The notes below the pieces were generated by a model. It made no database searches and was not told where the DNA came from. It saw nothing but the letters and a program-made list of their open reading frames with translations. A stretch of 64,000 nt of DNA, taken from NCBI RefSeq assembly GCF_044389085.1, contig NZ_JBIRXP010000007.1, positions 157,702 to 221,701 on the forward strand, written 5' to 3'. The number at the start of each line of letters is the position of its first letter. The stretch's first letter is position 1. The DNA comes from Isoptericola sp044389085. GTDB lineage: Bacteria; Actinomycetota; Actinomycetes; Actinomycetales; Cellulomonadaceae. Both the position numbers and the translations under genes were made by a program. Below, piece by piece: positions 31,914 to 40,368 of this stretch.

Positions 31914-34900
31914 GTGAGCACCGAGCCCAGCCCCGCACCGCAGTCGTCGTCGGACGACGGCGGTGCGCGTCGTCCCCAGGACCGGGCGCACCGCCGGGGC
32001 CGAGGGCGGGGCCGGGGGAACGGTCGCGGGCAGGGCCGCGGCCCCCGGCAGGCGGGGCCGCGCCGCGTCAGCCGCGAGCAGCTCGAGAAGGCCGCCGCCC
32101 GGCGCGCCGCCGTCGAGGTGCCGCCGATCGTCTACCCCGAGCAGCTGCCGGTCTCGGCGCGTCGGGAGGACATCGCCGCCGCGATCCGTGACCACCAGGT
32201 CGTGGTCGTCGCGGGCGAGACGGGATCGGGCAAGACGACGCAGCTGCCCAAGATCCTGCTGGAGCTGGGCCGCGGCCGGAAGGGCCAGATCGGGCACACG
32301 CAGCCGCGGCGCATCGCGGCGCGCAGCGTCGCCGAGCGGGTCGCGGAGGAGCTCGGCACCGAGCTGGGCGGCGTCGTGGGCTACCAGGTGCGGTTCACCG
32401 ACCAGTCGTCGGACGAGACGCTCGTCAAGGTCATGACGGACGGCATCCTGCTGGCCCAGATCCAGCGCGACCCGGACCTGCTCGCCTACGACACGATCGT
32501 CATCGACGAGGCGCACGAGCGGTCGCTCAACATCGACTTCCTGCTCGGCTACCTGTCGCGGCTGCTCCCCCGCCGCCCGGACCTCAAGCTCGTCATCACG
32601 TCGGCGACGATCGACTCGGAGCGCTTCGCGGCGCACTTCTCGCCGTCGCACCTCGCCGAGGTCGGCGGGGCCCCCGAGGCCGTGGTCGACGTCCTGCCCG
32701 ACGCCGCGCCCGTCGTCGAGGTCACGGGCCGCACGTATCCGGTCGAGATCCGGTACCGACCTCTGTCCCCCGACACGGACCCGGACGCGCCGGCGAAGAA
32801 GAAGGGCGAGGAGAAGGACCTGGTCACGGGCATCGTCGAGGCCTGCGACGAGCTGATGCGCGAGGGCTCAGGCGACATCCTCGTGTTCCTGTCCGGCGAG
32901 CGGGAGATCCACGACGCCGAGGACGCCCTGGAGGGCCACCTCAAGGACCGGGTGCGCGACGCCAAGCGGCCCGACTTCGTCGAGATCCTGCCGCTGTACT
33001 CGCGGCTGTCCGCGGCCGAGCAGCACCGCGTCTTCCAGTCGCACCCCGGCCGCCGCATCGTGCTGTCGACGAACGTCGCCGAGACGTCCCTGACGGTGCC
33101 GGGCATCCACTACGTCGTCGACCCGGGCACGGCGCGCATCTCGCGCTACTCCAAGGCGACCAAGGTGCAGCGGCTGCCGATCGAGCCGGTCAGCCAGGCG
33201 TCGGCCAACCAGCGCTCCGGGCGCTCGGGCCGCGTGGCGGACGGCGTCGCGATCCGCCTCTACTCCGAGGAGGACTTCCTCGGCCGGCCCGAGTTCACCG
33301 AACCGGAGATCCTGCGCACGTCCCTCGCGTCCGTGCTGCTGCAGATGATCAGCGTCGGCGTCGTCACGACGCCCGACGACGTGGCGAAGTTCCCGTTCGT
33401 CGAACCCCCGGACACGCGGGCCGTGCGCGACGGCGTGCAGCTGCTCTCCGAGCTGGGCGCGCTGGAGACGACAGACGGCGCGACGCGGCTGACCGACGTG
33501 GGGCGCACGCTGGCGCAGCTCCCGATGGACCCGCGCCTGGCGCGCATGATCATCGAGGGCGCGAAGCGCGGCGTCGCGCGCGAGGTCGCGATCATCGCGG
33601 CCCTGCTGTCCATCCAGGACCCGCGCGAGCGCCCCGCCGAGTCCCGCGCGCAGGCCGACCAGCTGCACGCCCGCTTCACGGACCAGAAGTCGGACTTCCT
33701 CACGGCGCTCAACCTGTGGGAGTACGTGCGCGGCCAGCAGCACGAGATGGGCTCCTCGGCGTTCCGCCGGATGTGCAAGGCGGAGTACCTGAACTTCCTG
33801 CGCATCCGCGAGTGGCAGGACGTCGTCGCGCAGCTGCGCGAGATGGCCAAGCCGCTCGGCATCGACATGCGCTACCAGCCTCGCGAGTTGTCAGGACCAG
33901 CGCGTGGTATCCCCGGCGCGGAGCCTGACGACTCCGTGGACCACCGGCTCACCTGGGACGACGACACGATCCACCGGTCGCTGCTGGCCGGGTTGCTCAG
34001 CCAGATCGGCATGCAGGACACCGGCGAGATCAAGGCATCGTCGGTGGCGCACCTGCGCGGCGAGGCCCGCGCCCGCGCGCTGCGGCAGGCCGCCAAGCGC
34101 GCCCGGAACGAGTACGTGGGCGCGCGCGGCGCCCGGTTCGCGATCTTCCCCGGCTCGCCGCTGAGCAAGAAGCCGCCGGAGTGGATCATGGCCGGCGAGC
34201 TCGTCGAGACGTCCCGCCTGTGGGCGCGCGACGTCGCCCGCATCAAGCCCGAGTGGGCCGAGGAGCTCGCGGGCCCGCTCGCCAAGCACACCTACTCCGA
34301 CCCGCACTGGTCCACCAAGCAGGGCGCGGCCATGGCCACCGAGAAGGTGCTCCTGTACGGCGTGCCGATCGTCGCCGACCGCCCCGTGCTCTACGCGAAG
34401 GTCGACCCGGAGGCCGCGCGCGAGATGTTCGTGCGGCACGCCCTCGTCGAGGGGCAGTGGACGACCCATCACCGGTTCTTCGCCGAGAACCGGCGCCTGC
34501 TCGCCGAGGCGGAGGAGCTCGAGGCCCGCTCGCGCCAGCGCGGGCTCGTCGCCTCCGAGGACGACCTGTTCGCGTTCTACGACGAGCGCGTGCCCGACGA
34601 CGTCGTCAGCGCCGCGCACTTCGACCGGTGGTGGAAGACGGCGCAGCGCGAGACGCCGGACCTGCTGACGTTCACGCTCGATCAGCTGGTCGACGCGGAC
34701 GCCGTGGACACGTCCGAGTTCCCGGAGACGTGGACGCAGGGCGAGGTCACGCTGCCGCTGACGTACCAGTTCCAGCCCGGGACGGCGGCCGACGGCGTCA
34801 CCGTGCACGTCCCCCTGTCGATCCTCAACCGGGTGGCGCCCGAGGGCTTCGACTGGATGGTGCCTGGCCTGCTCGACGAGCTGTGCGTCGCCACCATCAA

Positions 34901-36416
34901 GTCGCTGCCCAAGGCCGTGCGCGTCCAGCTCGTGCCCGCCCCCGACGTGGGCCGCGCCGTCGCCGGCTGGCTGCGGGAGAACACGCCGGCGTGGGAGGAC
35001 ATGACCCGCGCCGGGGACATGGCCGAGCCCTTCCACGTCGCGTTCTCGCGCGCCGTCCGCGCCTTGCGCGACGTCGTCATCCCCGACGACGTGTGGGACG
35101 CCGAGCGCGTCGAGCGGCTGCCCGCGCACCTGCGCATGACGTTCCGGGTCGAGGACGCAACACCCGCGGGCTCGAAGGACACGGCGAAGGGCACGCCGAA
35201 GGGCAAGGGCCGTGGCAGGAGCAAGGCCAGGCGACCTGCCCCCACCCCGCTCGACGAGTCCAAGGACCTGCTGTCGTTGCAGAGGCGCCTCGCCGCGCAG
35301 GCCGAGGCGGCCGTCCGCGCGGCCGTGAAGGGCGCCGTCGGGCTGGCTCTGGAGGAGGCGCGACGCACCGCCGGCGCGCCGCCGACCGCAGCGGCCGCGC
35401 CTGCCCCGGGCAAGCCTGCGCCCCGCGCCCCTGCACCATCCGCGACCGGCGGCTCGACCGCCGTCGTCCCCGAGCGGACGGCCCTCACGACGTGGCCGGA
35501 CGAGCTGCCCGACGGGCGGCTGCCGGACGCCGTGTCCACGGATCTCGGCGGTGGGGTCGTCGTCAAGGGCTACCCCGCCCTGGTCGAGGAGGAGGACGCG
35601 AAGCGCAAACCGTCGGTCGCGCTGCGCGTGCTCGCCGACGCGTCCGGCCGCGACGCCGCGCACGCGCGCGGGGTGCGCCGTCTGCTGCTGGCGGAGACGG
35701 CGCTGCAGCCGGGCCGCATCACGTCGCGCTGGACGTCGAAGCAGTCGCTGACGCTCGCGGCCGCGCCGTACGGCAACACCGAGGCGCTCGTGGCCGACCT
35801 CCAGCTCGCCGCCGTCATCGCGCTGACCAGCCCGGACGCCGAGAAGGCGCCCGGCACCCCGACGGGCGGCCCGGTCGCTGTACAGATCCGCGACGCCGAG
35901 TCGTACACGGCGGCGCGCGAGTTCGTGCGACGGCACCTGGAGGACGAGGTGCACCGGGTCGTCGGGCACGTCGTCGCCGCGCTGACCGCGTGGCGCACGG
36001 TGGAGGGCGAGGTGCGCGCGTCGTCGTCGCTGGCCCTGCTCAACACGCTGCAGGACGTCCGCGACCACGTCGCCGGGCTGATCCACGACGGATTCGTCGC
36101 GCAGACACCCCCGCGGCGCGTGCCGCACCTGGTGCGCTACCTGCGCGCCGCGTCGTACCGGCTGGAGAAGGCGCAGACCAACCCCGCGCGCGACGCCGAG
36201 CTCGCCTGGCGCGTGCACGACGTCACCGAGGCCTACGACAAGGCCCGCGCCGCCTACGCCGCCGGCCCCGCCGACCCGGCCCGCGCGGCGGAGCTCGCCG
36301 ACGTGCGCTGGCTGATCGAGGAGCTGCGCGTCTCCCTGTTCGCCCAGCAGCTCGGCACCGACGGCGCCGTCAGCGAGAAGCGCATCCGCAAGGTGCTCAG
36401 CCCGAACGGCTGGTGA
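31914..36416 (+). CDS. hrpA: ATP-dependent RNA helicase HrpA
   Basis: 1500 residues, somewhat longer than E. coli HrpA (about 1300). Basic Gly/Arg-rich N-terminus; helicase core with Walker A GETGSGKTTQL, DEAH box VIDEAHERSLN, SAT motif ITSATID, motif VI QRSGRSGRVADG; then HA2, OB-fold and DUF3418 regions. A Lys/Gly/Arg-rich linker lies at about 1085-1110. Residues about 659-673 (LSGPARGIPGAEPDDS) are encoded by a 42-bp palindrome and sit just before the conserved LLAGLLSQIGMQD. Start taken as GTG 31914; an in-frame TTG at 31887 would overlap vanZ. Role: mRNA processing or rescue of collided ribosomes. Confidence 0.95.
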   Translation: MSTEPSPAPQSSSDDGGARRPQDRAHRRGRGRGRGNGRGQGRGPRQAGPRRVSREQLEKAAARRAAVEVPPIVYPEQLPVSARREDIAAAIRDHQVVVVAGETGSGKTTQLPKILLELGRGRKGQIGHTQPRRIAARSVAERVAEELGTELGGVVGYQVRFTDQSSDETLVKVMTDGILLAQIQRDPDLLAYDTIVIDEAHERSLNIDFLLGYLSRLLPRRPDLKLVITSATIDSERFAAHFSPSHLAEVGGAPEAVVDVLPDAAPVVEVTGRTYPVEIRYRPLSPDTDPDAPAKKKGEEKDLVTGIVEACDELMREGSGDILVFLSGEREIHDAEDALEGHLKDRVRDAKRPDFVEILPLYSRLSAAEQHRVFQSHPGRRIVLSTNVAETSLTVPGIHYVVDPGTARISRYSKATKVQRLPIEPVSQASANQRSGRSGRVADGVAIRLYSEEDFLGRPEFTEPEILRTSLASVLLQMISVGVVTTPDDVAKFPFVEPPDTRAVRDGVQLLSELGALETTDGATRLTDVGRTLAQLPMDPRLARMIIEGAKRGVAREVAIIAALLSIQDPRERPAESRAQADQLHARFTDQKSDFLTALNLWEYVRGQQHEMGSSAFRRMCKAEYLNFLRIREWQDVVAQLREMAKPLGIDMRYQPRELSGPARGIPGAEPDDSVDHRLTWDDDTIHRSLLAGLLSQIGMQDTGEIKASSVAHLRGEARARALRQAAKRARNEYVGARGARFAIFPGSPLSKKPPEWIMAGELVETSRLWARDVARIKPEWAEELAGPLAKHTYSDPHWSTKQGAAMATEKVLLYGVPIVADRPVLYAKVDPEAAREMFVRHALVEGQWTTHHRFFAENRRLLAEAEELEARSRQRGLVASEDDLFAFYDERVPDDVVSAAHFDRWWKTAQRETPDLLTFTLDQLVDADAVDTSEFPETWTQGEVTLPLTYQFQPGTAADGVTVHVPLSILNRVAPEGFDWMVPGLLDELCVATIKSLPKAVRVQLVPAPDVGRAVAGWLRENTPAWEDMTRAGDMAEPFHVAFSRAVRALRDVVIPDDVWDAERVERLPAHLRMTFRVEDATPAGSKDTAKGTPKGKGRGRSKARRPAPTPLDESKDLLSLQRRLAAQAEAAVRAAVKGAVGLALEEARRTAGAPPTAAAAPAPGKPAPRAPAPSATGGSTAVVPERTALTTWPDELPDGRLPDAVSTDLGGGVVVKGYPALVEEEDAKRKPSVALRVLADASGRDAAHARGVRRLLLAETALQPGRITSRWTSKQSLTLAAAPYGNTEALVADLQLAAVIALTSPDAEKAPGTPTGGPVAVQIRDAESYTAAREFVRRHLEDEVHRVVGHVVAALTAWRTVEGEVRASSSLALLNTLQDVRDHVAGLIHDGFVAQTPPRRVPHLVRYLRAASYRLEKAQTNPARDAELAWRVHDVTEAYDKARAAYAAGPADPARAAELADVRWLIEELRVSLFAQQLGTDGAVSEKRIRKVLSPNGW
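33889..33930. repeat. 42-bp palindromic element, copy C (inside hrpA)
   Basis: Begins TGTCAGG and ends CCTGACG, exactly 42 bp. With flanks the arms extend to GAGTTGTCAGG/CCTGACGACTC (11 bp, one mismatch). Preceded by GCGAGT like the two hutH copies. Translated in the same frame as those copies (LSG...PDDS against LSD...SDNS). Confidence 0.72.
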
Positions 36417-36592
36417 CCGGCCGGAGGACCCGGCGGTCACGAGGGTGACCGGCGCCCCACCTGCGGGCTCGCCGCGCGGTCGCGACGGCACCGGGTTAGC
36501 GTCAGCGCGCCGGAGCGTCGCACCCGGCCCGGAGCCGTCGCCGCGCGGACGGAGGACCGCCGCGCCGCCCGGCCGGCGAGAAGGGCTCGACC

Positions 36593-37522
36593 ATGGCACT
36601 CATCCGATCCCTCCCGTGGGTACAGGCCATCACGGAAGGAAGGCGCCGGACACCCATCCTTCTGACCTACGTCATCGGCATCCTGGTGGCGGTGTTCGGC
36701 GTGCAGATCATCATCGGCGCCGGGCTCCGCCTCGCGACCGGCACCGCCGAGGAGATGACGAGCTTCACCTCACAGGTCGTCGAGGCGCTGACCGACGTGT
36801 GGCCGATCGTCGTCATCTTCCTGTGGGTCGCCTTCGTCGAGAAGCGTCCGGTCTCGTCGCTCGGTTTTCGTGACCGGTCCGGCTGGCTCAAGCTCCTGCT
36901 CGGATTCATCCTCGGGGGCGCGCTCATCGCGCTCGCCGCCGCCCCGGCGATGGTTTCGGGCGCCCTGGTGACCGGCGCCGGGAGTCCCACGTCGGTGCAG
37001 GGTGCCGCGGCACTGGGGATCGTGGTCGCGACGGTCCCGATCTGGCTGATCCAGGGCAGCAGCGAGGAGATCGTCTTCCGTGGCTTCCTGCTCCAGCGTC
37101 ACCTCTTCTCGTGGCCCTCCTGGCTCGCGATCGTCTTCCTCGCTGCGCTCTTCGCGTTCGTGCACCCCGGAGGGAATCTCCTGGGCAAGCTCAACATCAC
37201 GCTGTTCGGGGTGCTGGCCGCGCTCATCGTGCTCCAGCAGGGGTCCCTGTGGGTCGCCATGGGTGTCCACGCAGGCTGGAACTTCGTGCAGGGGAACGTC
37301 CTGGGCCTCGCGGTCAGCGGCGAGGGACGCGACTACAGCATCTTTCGGTTCGTCTCGACCGACGGAGCCGACGGCATCACGTCGGGTGGCGAGTTCGGCA
37401 CCGAGACAAGCTACTGGGCCACGATCGTGCTGCTGATCTCCATCGGCGTCGCCTGGGCGCTCCTCCGCCGCCGTCTCCGCGCTCCCCGCCCGGCTCCGGC
37501 CGACGAGCTCAGCCCGGTGTGA
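36593..37522 (+). CDS. CPBP-family intramembrane metalloprotease
   Basis: 309 residues, about eight membrane helices. The CPBP/Abi motifs are intact: EE dyad in QGSSEEIVFRGFLLQRH (about 157), His in FAFVHPGGN and a third His in VAMGVHAGWNFVQGN. Active site lies within the membrane. Bacterial members include bacteriocin-immunity and prenyl-protease-like proteins; no bacteriocin gene is nearby. A spacer of 176 bp separates it from hrpA. Confidence 0.9.
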   Translation: MALIRSLPWVQAITEGRRRTPILLTYVIGILVAVFGVQIIIGAGLRLATGTAEEMTSFTSQVVEALTDVWPIVVIFLWVAFVEKRPVSSLGFRDRSGWLKLLLGFILGGALIALAAAPAMVSGALVTGAGSPTSVQGAAALGIVVATVPIWLIQGSSEEIVFRGFLLQRHLFSWPSWLAIVFLAALFAFVHPGGNLLGKLNITLFGVLAALIVLQQGSLWVAMGVHAGWNFVQGNVLGLAVSGEGRDYSIFRFVSTDGADGITSGGEFGTETSYWATIVLLISIGVAWALLRRRLRAPRPAPADELSPV

Positions 37523-37538
37523 CCGCGCGCTCCTCGCC

Positions 37539-38402
37539 TCAGCACGCGTCGTACACGTACCCGTCCTCATCGGCGGCGACGAGGTCCCGGTCGCGCAGGA
37601 CGGTGAGCGGAGCGCGGTCGTCCAGGGCGCACACGTCGTCGAACGTCAGGCCCGCCTCCTCCAGGGCGTCCGGGTACTCGACCTGCAGCACGTGGTCGCC
37701 GTAGACGTCCGTGTAGGCGGCGCACTCGTCCCACGCGGCGCACTCCTCCGTGACGGCGAGGTCGAACCCGAGGTCGTCCCTCGCGACCTGCGTGATCTCG
37801 GCGGCGTTCTTCTGCGCGACGGCGAGCCCGGCGTCGTGCGCGAGGTCCACGTACGCGCGGGCCAGCGCGTGGGCGCCCGCCTCGTCGATCGCGTCGAACC
37901 GCGTCCACGTGTCGAGGTTGTCGAGCTCGACGGCGTCGAAGCCGTCGTCCGCGCACCCCGTCACCACGGGCCCCAGCACCTCGAGGATGCCGTCGCGCTG
38001 CTCCTCCGTGGACGGGTCGAGCACGTGCTCGTCGGGCCAGTCCGGGTCGACGACGAGCTCGCCGTCGGCGTCGTGCAGCAGGAGGTCCTGGTGGTCCGCC
38101 CACAGGTCCGCCTGGTCGGGCTGCGTCTGGAAGCCGTTGACGTAGCAGAGGTTGTACGCGTCGGGCAGAGGCTCGGCCGTCGCGTCGCGCACGACGACGT
38201 CGATCGATGCGCCCGCCACCTCGTCGTACGCGCCGCCGAGCTGGTAGTCGAAGGTGCCGCTCGTGGGCGGCAGGGCGACCGACGGCGTCATGCCGGTCGG
38301 GGCGGACGACGAGGCCGCCTGCCCGGCCGCGCAGGACGCCGTCGCCGCGAGCGCCAGCACGGCCGTGCACGCCGACCTGAGCACCGCCGTCGTCCGTCGC
38401 AT
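37539..38402 (-). CDS. secreted GH114-type endo-alpha-1,4-polygalactosaminidase
   Basis: 287 residues. Signal peptide and lipobox-like TASC (Cys 24), then a TIM-barrel domain of the GH114/TM1410 family: FDYQLGGAY, YNLCYVNGFQTQPDQADLW, DGFDAVELDNLDTW, AVAQKNAAEITQ, DLAVTEECAAWDEC, VLQVEYPD. The Asp/Glu in VELDN and VTEEC are the likely catalytic acids. Family members attack alpha-1,4-galactosamine polymers of fungal walls and bacterial exopolysaccharide. Standalone gene, convergent with the CPBP protease gene. Confidence 0.85.
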   Translation of the reverse strand: MRRTTAVLRSACTAVLALAATASCAAGQAASSSAPTGMTPSVALPPTSGTFDYQLGGAYDEVAGASIDVVVRDATAEPLPDAYNLCYVNGFQTQPDQADLWADHQDLLLHDADGELVVDPDWPDEHVLDPSTEEQRDGILEVLGPVVTGCADDGFDAVELDNLDTWTRFDAIDEAGAHALARAYVDLAHDAGLAVAQKNAAEITQVARDDLGFDLAVTEECAAWDECAAYTDVYGDHVLQVEYPDALEEAGLTFDDVCALDDRAPLTVLRDRDLVAADEDGYVYDAC

Positions 38403-38454
38403 GCCCCGAGTATCACCTGGCCGCGGCGACCGGCGCGCACCTACGGTCGACGCC

Positions 38455-39375
38455 ATGCCCCTGCACGACGACGAGGTCTCCGTCACCGCCGACGACGTCC
38501 GCCGCCTGGTCGCGACGCAGCACCCGCGGTGGGGGTCGCTGCCAGTGTCTCCGGTGCGGGAGTCCGGCACGGACCACCTGCTGTTCCGCCTGGGCGACGG
38601 GCTCGTGGCTCGGATGCCGAAGGTCGGCTGGGCGGGCGAGCACGCCCTCGCCGACGCGCGCTGGCTGCCGCGCCTGGCCCCGCACGTGCCGCTGACGGTC
38701 CCGGCGCCCCTCGCGGTGGGCGTGCCCGACGACGCCTACCCGTTCCACTGGTCGGTCGTGCCGTGGGTGCCGGGCGCGGCGACGTCGGACCCGCTCGACC
38801 CCGAGGCGGTGCCGAACCTCGACCTGCCTCGCGCCGCAACCGACCTCGGCGCGTTCGTCTCCGCGCTGCGCGCCGTCGACCCGACGGACGGACCGGTCAA
38901 GGAGGGCACGGGCCGCGGCGTCCCGCTCGCCCGCCTGGACGACGCGGTGCACAGCGCCACCGCCGAGGCCGGCGACCGCGTCGACGGCCCCGCGGTCCTC
39001 AGGGCCTGGGACCGCGCCCTGGAGGCGGCGTCCGACCCCGTGCCCGGCGCCTGGCTGCACGGCGACCTCATGCCCGGCAACCTGCTGGCCGACGGCGGCC
39101 GGCTCACCGCCGTCATCGACTGGGGCGCGCTCGGCGTGGGCGACCCGGCGGCCGACCTCCCGCCGGCGTGGTGGCTGTTCGCCGGCCGCGACCGCGACGC
39201 CTTCCGCGAGGCGTCCGGCGCCGGGCCGGGCGGCGCCCTGGACGACGGCGCGTGGGACCGCGGGCGCGGCTGGGTGCTGGTGCAGGGCGTGATCGCTCTC
39301 CCCTACTACTGGGATCGGTGGCCCGCGTTCGCCCGGGCTTCCCAGCGGCGGGTGGCGGCCGCCGTCGCCGACTGA
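38455..39375 (+). CDS. aminoglycoside phosphotransferase-family kinase
   Basis: 306 residues with protein-kinase-like fold. Catalytic loop WLHGDLMPGNLLAD (HGD-x-x-x-x-N) and metal Asp in AVIDWGALGVGDPAADL; nucleotide region GTDHLLFRLGDGLVARMPK. Such chromosomal genes usually phosphorylate metabolites or are of unknown use; acquired resistance is not indicated by context. ATG 38455 divergent from the GH114 gene. Confidence 0.87.
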   Translation: MPLHDDEVSVTADDVRRLVATQHPRWGSLPVSPVRESGTDHLLFRLGDGLVARMPKVGWAGEHALADARWLPRLAPHVPLTVPAPLAVGVPDDAYPFHWSVVPWVPGAATSDPLDPEAVPNLDLPRAATDLGAFVSALRAVDPTDGPVKEGTGRGVPLARLDDAVHSATAEAGDRVDGPAVLRAWDRALEAASDPVPGAWLHGDLMPGNLLADGGRLTAVIDWGALGVGDPAADLPPAWWLFAGRDRDAFREASGAGPGGALDDGAWDRGRGWVLVQGVIALPYYWDRWPAFARASQRRVAAAVAD

Positions 39376-39399
39376 CGCTCCGGGGCCCGCCGCCGTGGG

Positions 39400-39418
39400 T
39401 CAGGGTCGCTCAGGGTCG
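39400..39418. promoter_or_regulatory. direct repeat TCAGGGTCG upstream of pspC-type gene
   Basis: TCAGGGTCG at 39400-39408 and again at 39410-39418, one helical turn apart, 54 bp before the start of the PspC-domain gene. Typical of a site bound by a head-to-tail regulator dimer. The regulator is unknown. Confidence 0.4.
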
Positions 39419-39471
39419 AACGGGGGGAGAACCCGATACCGAGCGCGCGGCGCCGCTCGTACGGTCGAAGC

Positions 39472-39720
39472 ATGACCACACCGACCCCGACCCCGTATCC
39501 CCAGCCCGCTCCCGCCCCGAGGCGCAAGCTGTTCCGCCCCAAGCACGGCCGGGTGCTCGGCGGCGTCTGCGCCGGCCTGGCCGACTACCTCGGCTGGAGC
39601 CGCGGCCTCGTCCGCGTGCTCTCCGTGGCGTCGATCCTCATCCCCGGCCCGCAGGTGCTCGCGTACATCGTGCTGTGGATCCTCATGCCCGACGAGGACA
39701 AGGCCCTGCGCTCGGCCTGA
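39472..39720 (+). CDS. PspC-domain membrane protein
   Basis: 82 residues. Pro/Thr-rich N-terminus (about 1-18), then a PspC domain: KLFRPKHGRVLGGVCAGLADYLGWSRGLVRVLSVASILIPGPQVLAYIVLWILMPDE, with one membrane helix at about 48-72. Probably linked to envelope stress as other PspC proteins are, though nothing else of a psp system is near. Confidence 0.9.
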   Translation: MTTPTPTPYPQPAPAPRRKLFRPKHGRVLGGVCAGLADYLGWSRGLVRVLSVASILIPGPQVLAYIVLWILMPDEDKALRSA

Positions 39721-39759
39721 CGCCCCGCCCGACACGCACGAGACCCATCAGGAGGAGCC

Positions 39760-40284
39760 GTGCAGCTCACCCTCGAACGCGGCGACATCACGACGGTCGC
39801 CACGGACGCGATCGTCAACGCCGCGAACTCGTCGTTGCTGGGCGGCGGCGGGGTCGACGGCGCCATCCACGCCGCGGCGGGCCCGCGCCTGCTGGAGGCG
39901 TGCCGCGAGCTGCGCCGCAGCACCCTTCCCGACGGCCTGCCGGTCGGCGAGGCCGTCGCCACGCCCGGCTTCGACCTGCCCGCCGCGTGGGTGATCCACA
40001 CCGTCGGGCCGAACCGGCACGCCGGGGAGACCGACCCCGGGCTGCTCTCCTCGTGCTTCACCCGCTCGCTGGACGTCGCGGCCGACCTGCGCGCCCGCAC
40101 GGTCGCCTTCCCCGCCGTGAGCGCGGGCGTCTACGGCTGGGCGCCCGACGACGTCGCGCGGATCGCCCTGGAGGCCGTGCGGTCGTGGGACGAGGCCAAC
40201 CCCGCGGCCGTCGACGAGGTCCGCTTCGTCCTCTTCAACGACTCCCTGCTCACGTCCTTCCAGCAGGCGCTCGCCGCCGTCTGA
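39760..40284 (+). CDS. macrodomain protein, probable O-acetyl-ADP-ribose deacetylase
   Basis: 174 residues forming one macrodomain of YmdB/MacroD type. ADP-ribose-binding motifs: GDITTVATDAIVNAANSSLLGGGGVDGAIHAAAGP at the N-terminus and PAVSAGVYGWAPDDVARIAL later. The catalytic-type Asn and Asp (NAAN, GVDGAIH) are present. GTG start at 39760 with AGGAGG 7 bp upstream. Removes ADP-ribose or acetyl groups from ADP-ribose derivatives. Possibly co-transcribed with pspC, 39 bp upstream. Confidence 0.92.
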   Translation: MQLTLERGDITTVATDAIVNAANSSLLGGGGVDGAIHAAAGPRLLEACRELRRSTLPDGLPVGEAVATPGFDLPAAWVIHTVGPNRHAGETDPGLLSSCFTRSLDVAADLRARTVAFPAVSAGVYGWAPDDVARIALEAVRSWDEANPAAVDEVRFVLFNDSLLTSFQQALAAV

Positions 40285-40323
40285 CCTGCCCGGACGGTTG
40301 TCCACAGGCGGTTGTCCACACCC

Positions 40324-40353
40324 TTGTGGCGGGATCTCCATGGGCGCTAGGGT
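40324..40353 (+). promoter_or_regulatory. promoter of the SOS-controlled HNH gene
   Basis: TTGTGG (40324-40329), 18-bp spacer, TAGGGT (40348-40353). The distance from the -10 box to the ATG at 40361 is 7 bp, so transcription probably starts at the A of the ATG and the mRNA is leaderless. Confidence 0.55.
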
Positions 40354-40368
40354 CGAACACATGTTCGA
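40353..40368. promoter_or_regulatory. LexA (SOS) box over the start codon
   Basis: TCGAACACATGTTCGA is a perfect palindrome apart from its two central bases and an exact match to the actinobacterial/Gram-positive SOS consensus TCGAAC-N4-GTTCGA. It includes the ATG at 40361-40363 and abuts the -10 box, so bound LexA would block transcription. Confidence 0.82.

Noticed and set aside
33891..36599. Open frame of about 900 codons on - opposite hrpA
   Set aside because: Low-complexity Arg/Gly/Leu translation with no domain; hrpA on + is unmistakable.
38455..39375. Aminoglycoside phosphotransferase as an acquired resistance gene
   Set aside because: Base composition matches the neighbours and no mobile element is near. 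Chromosomal members of this fold often have other substrates.
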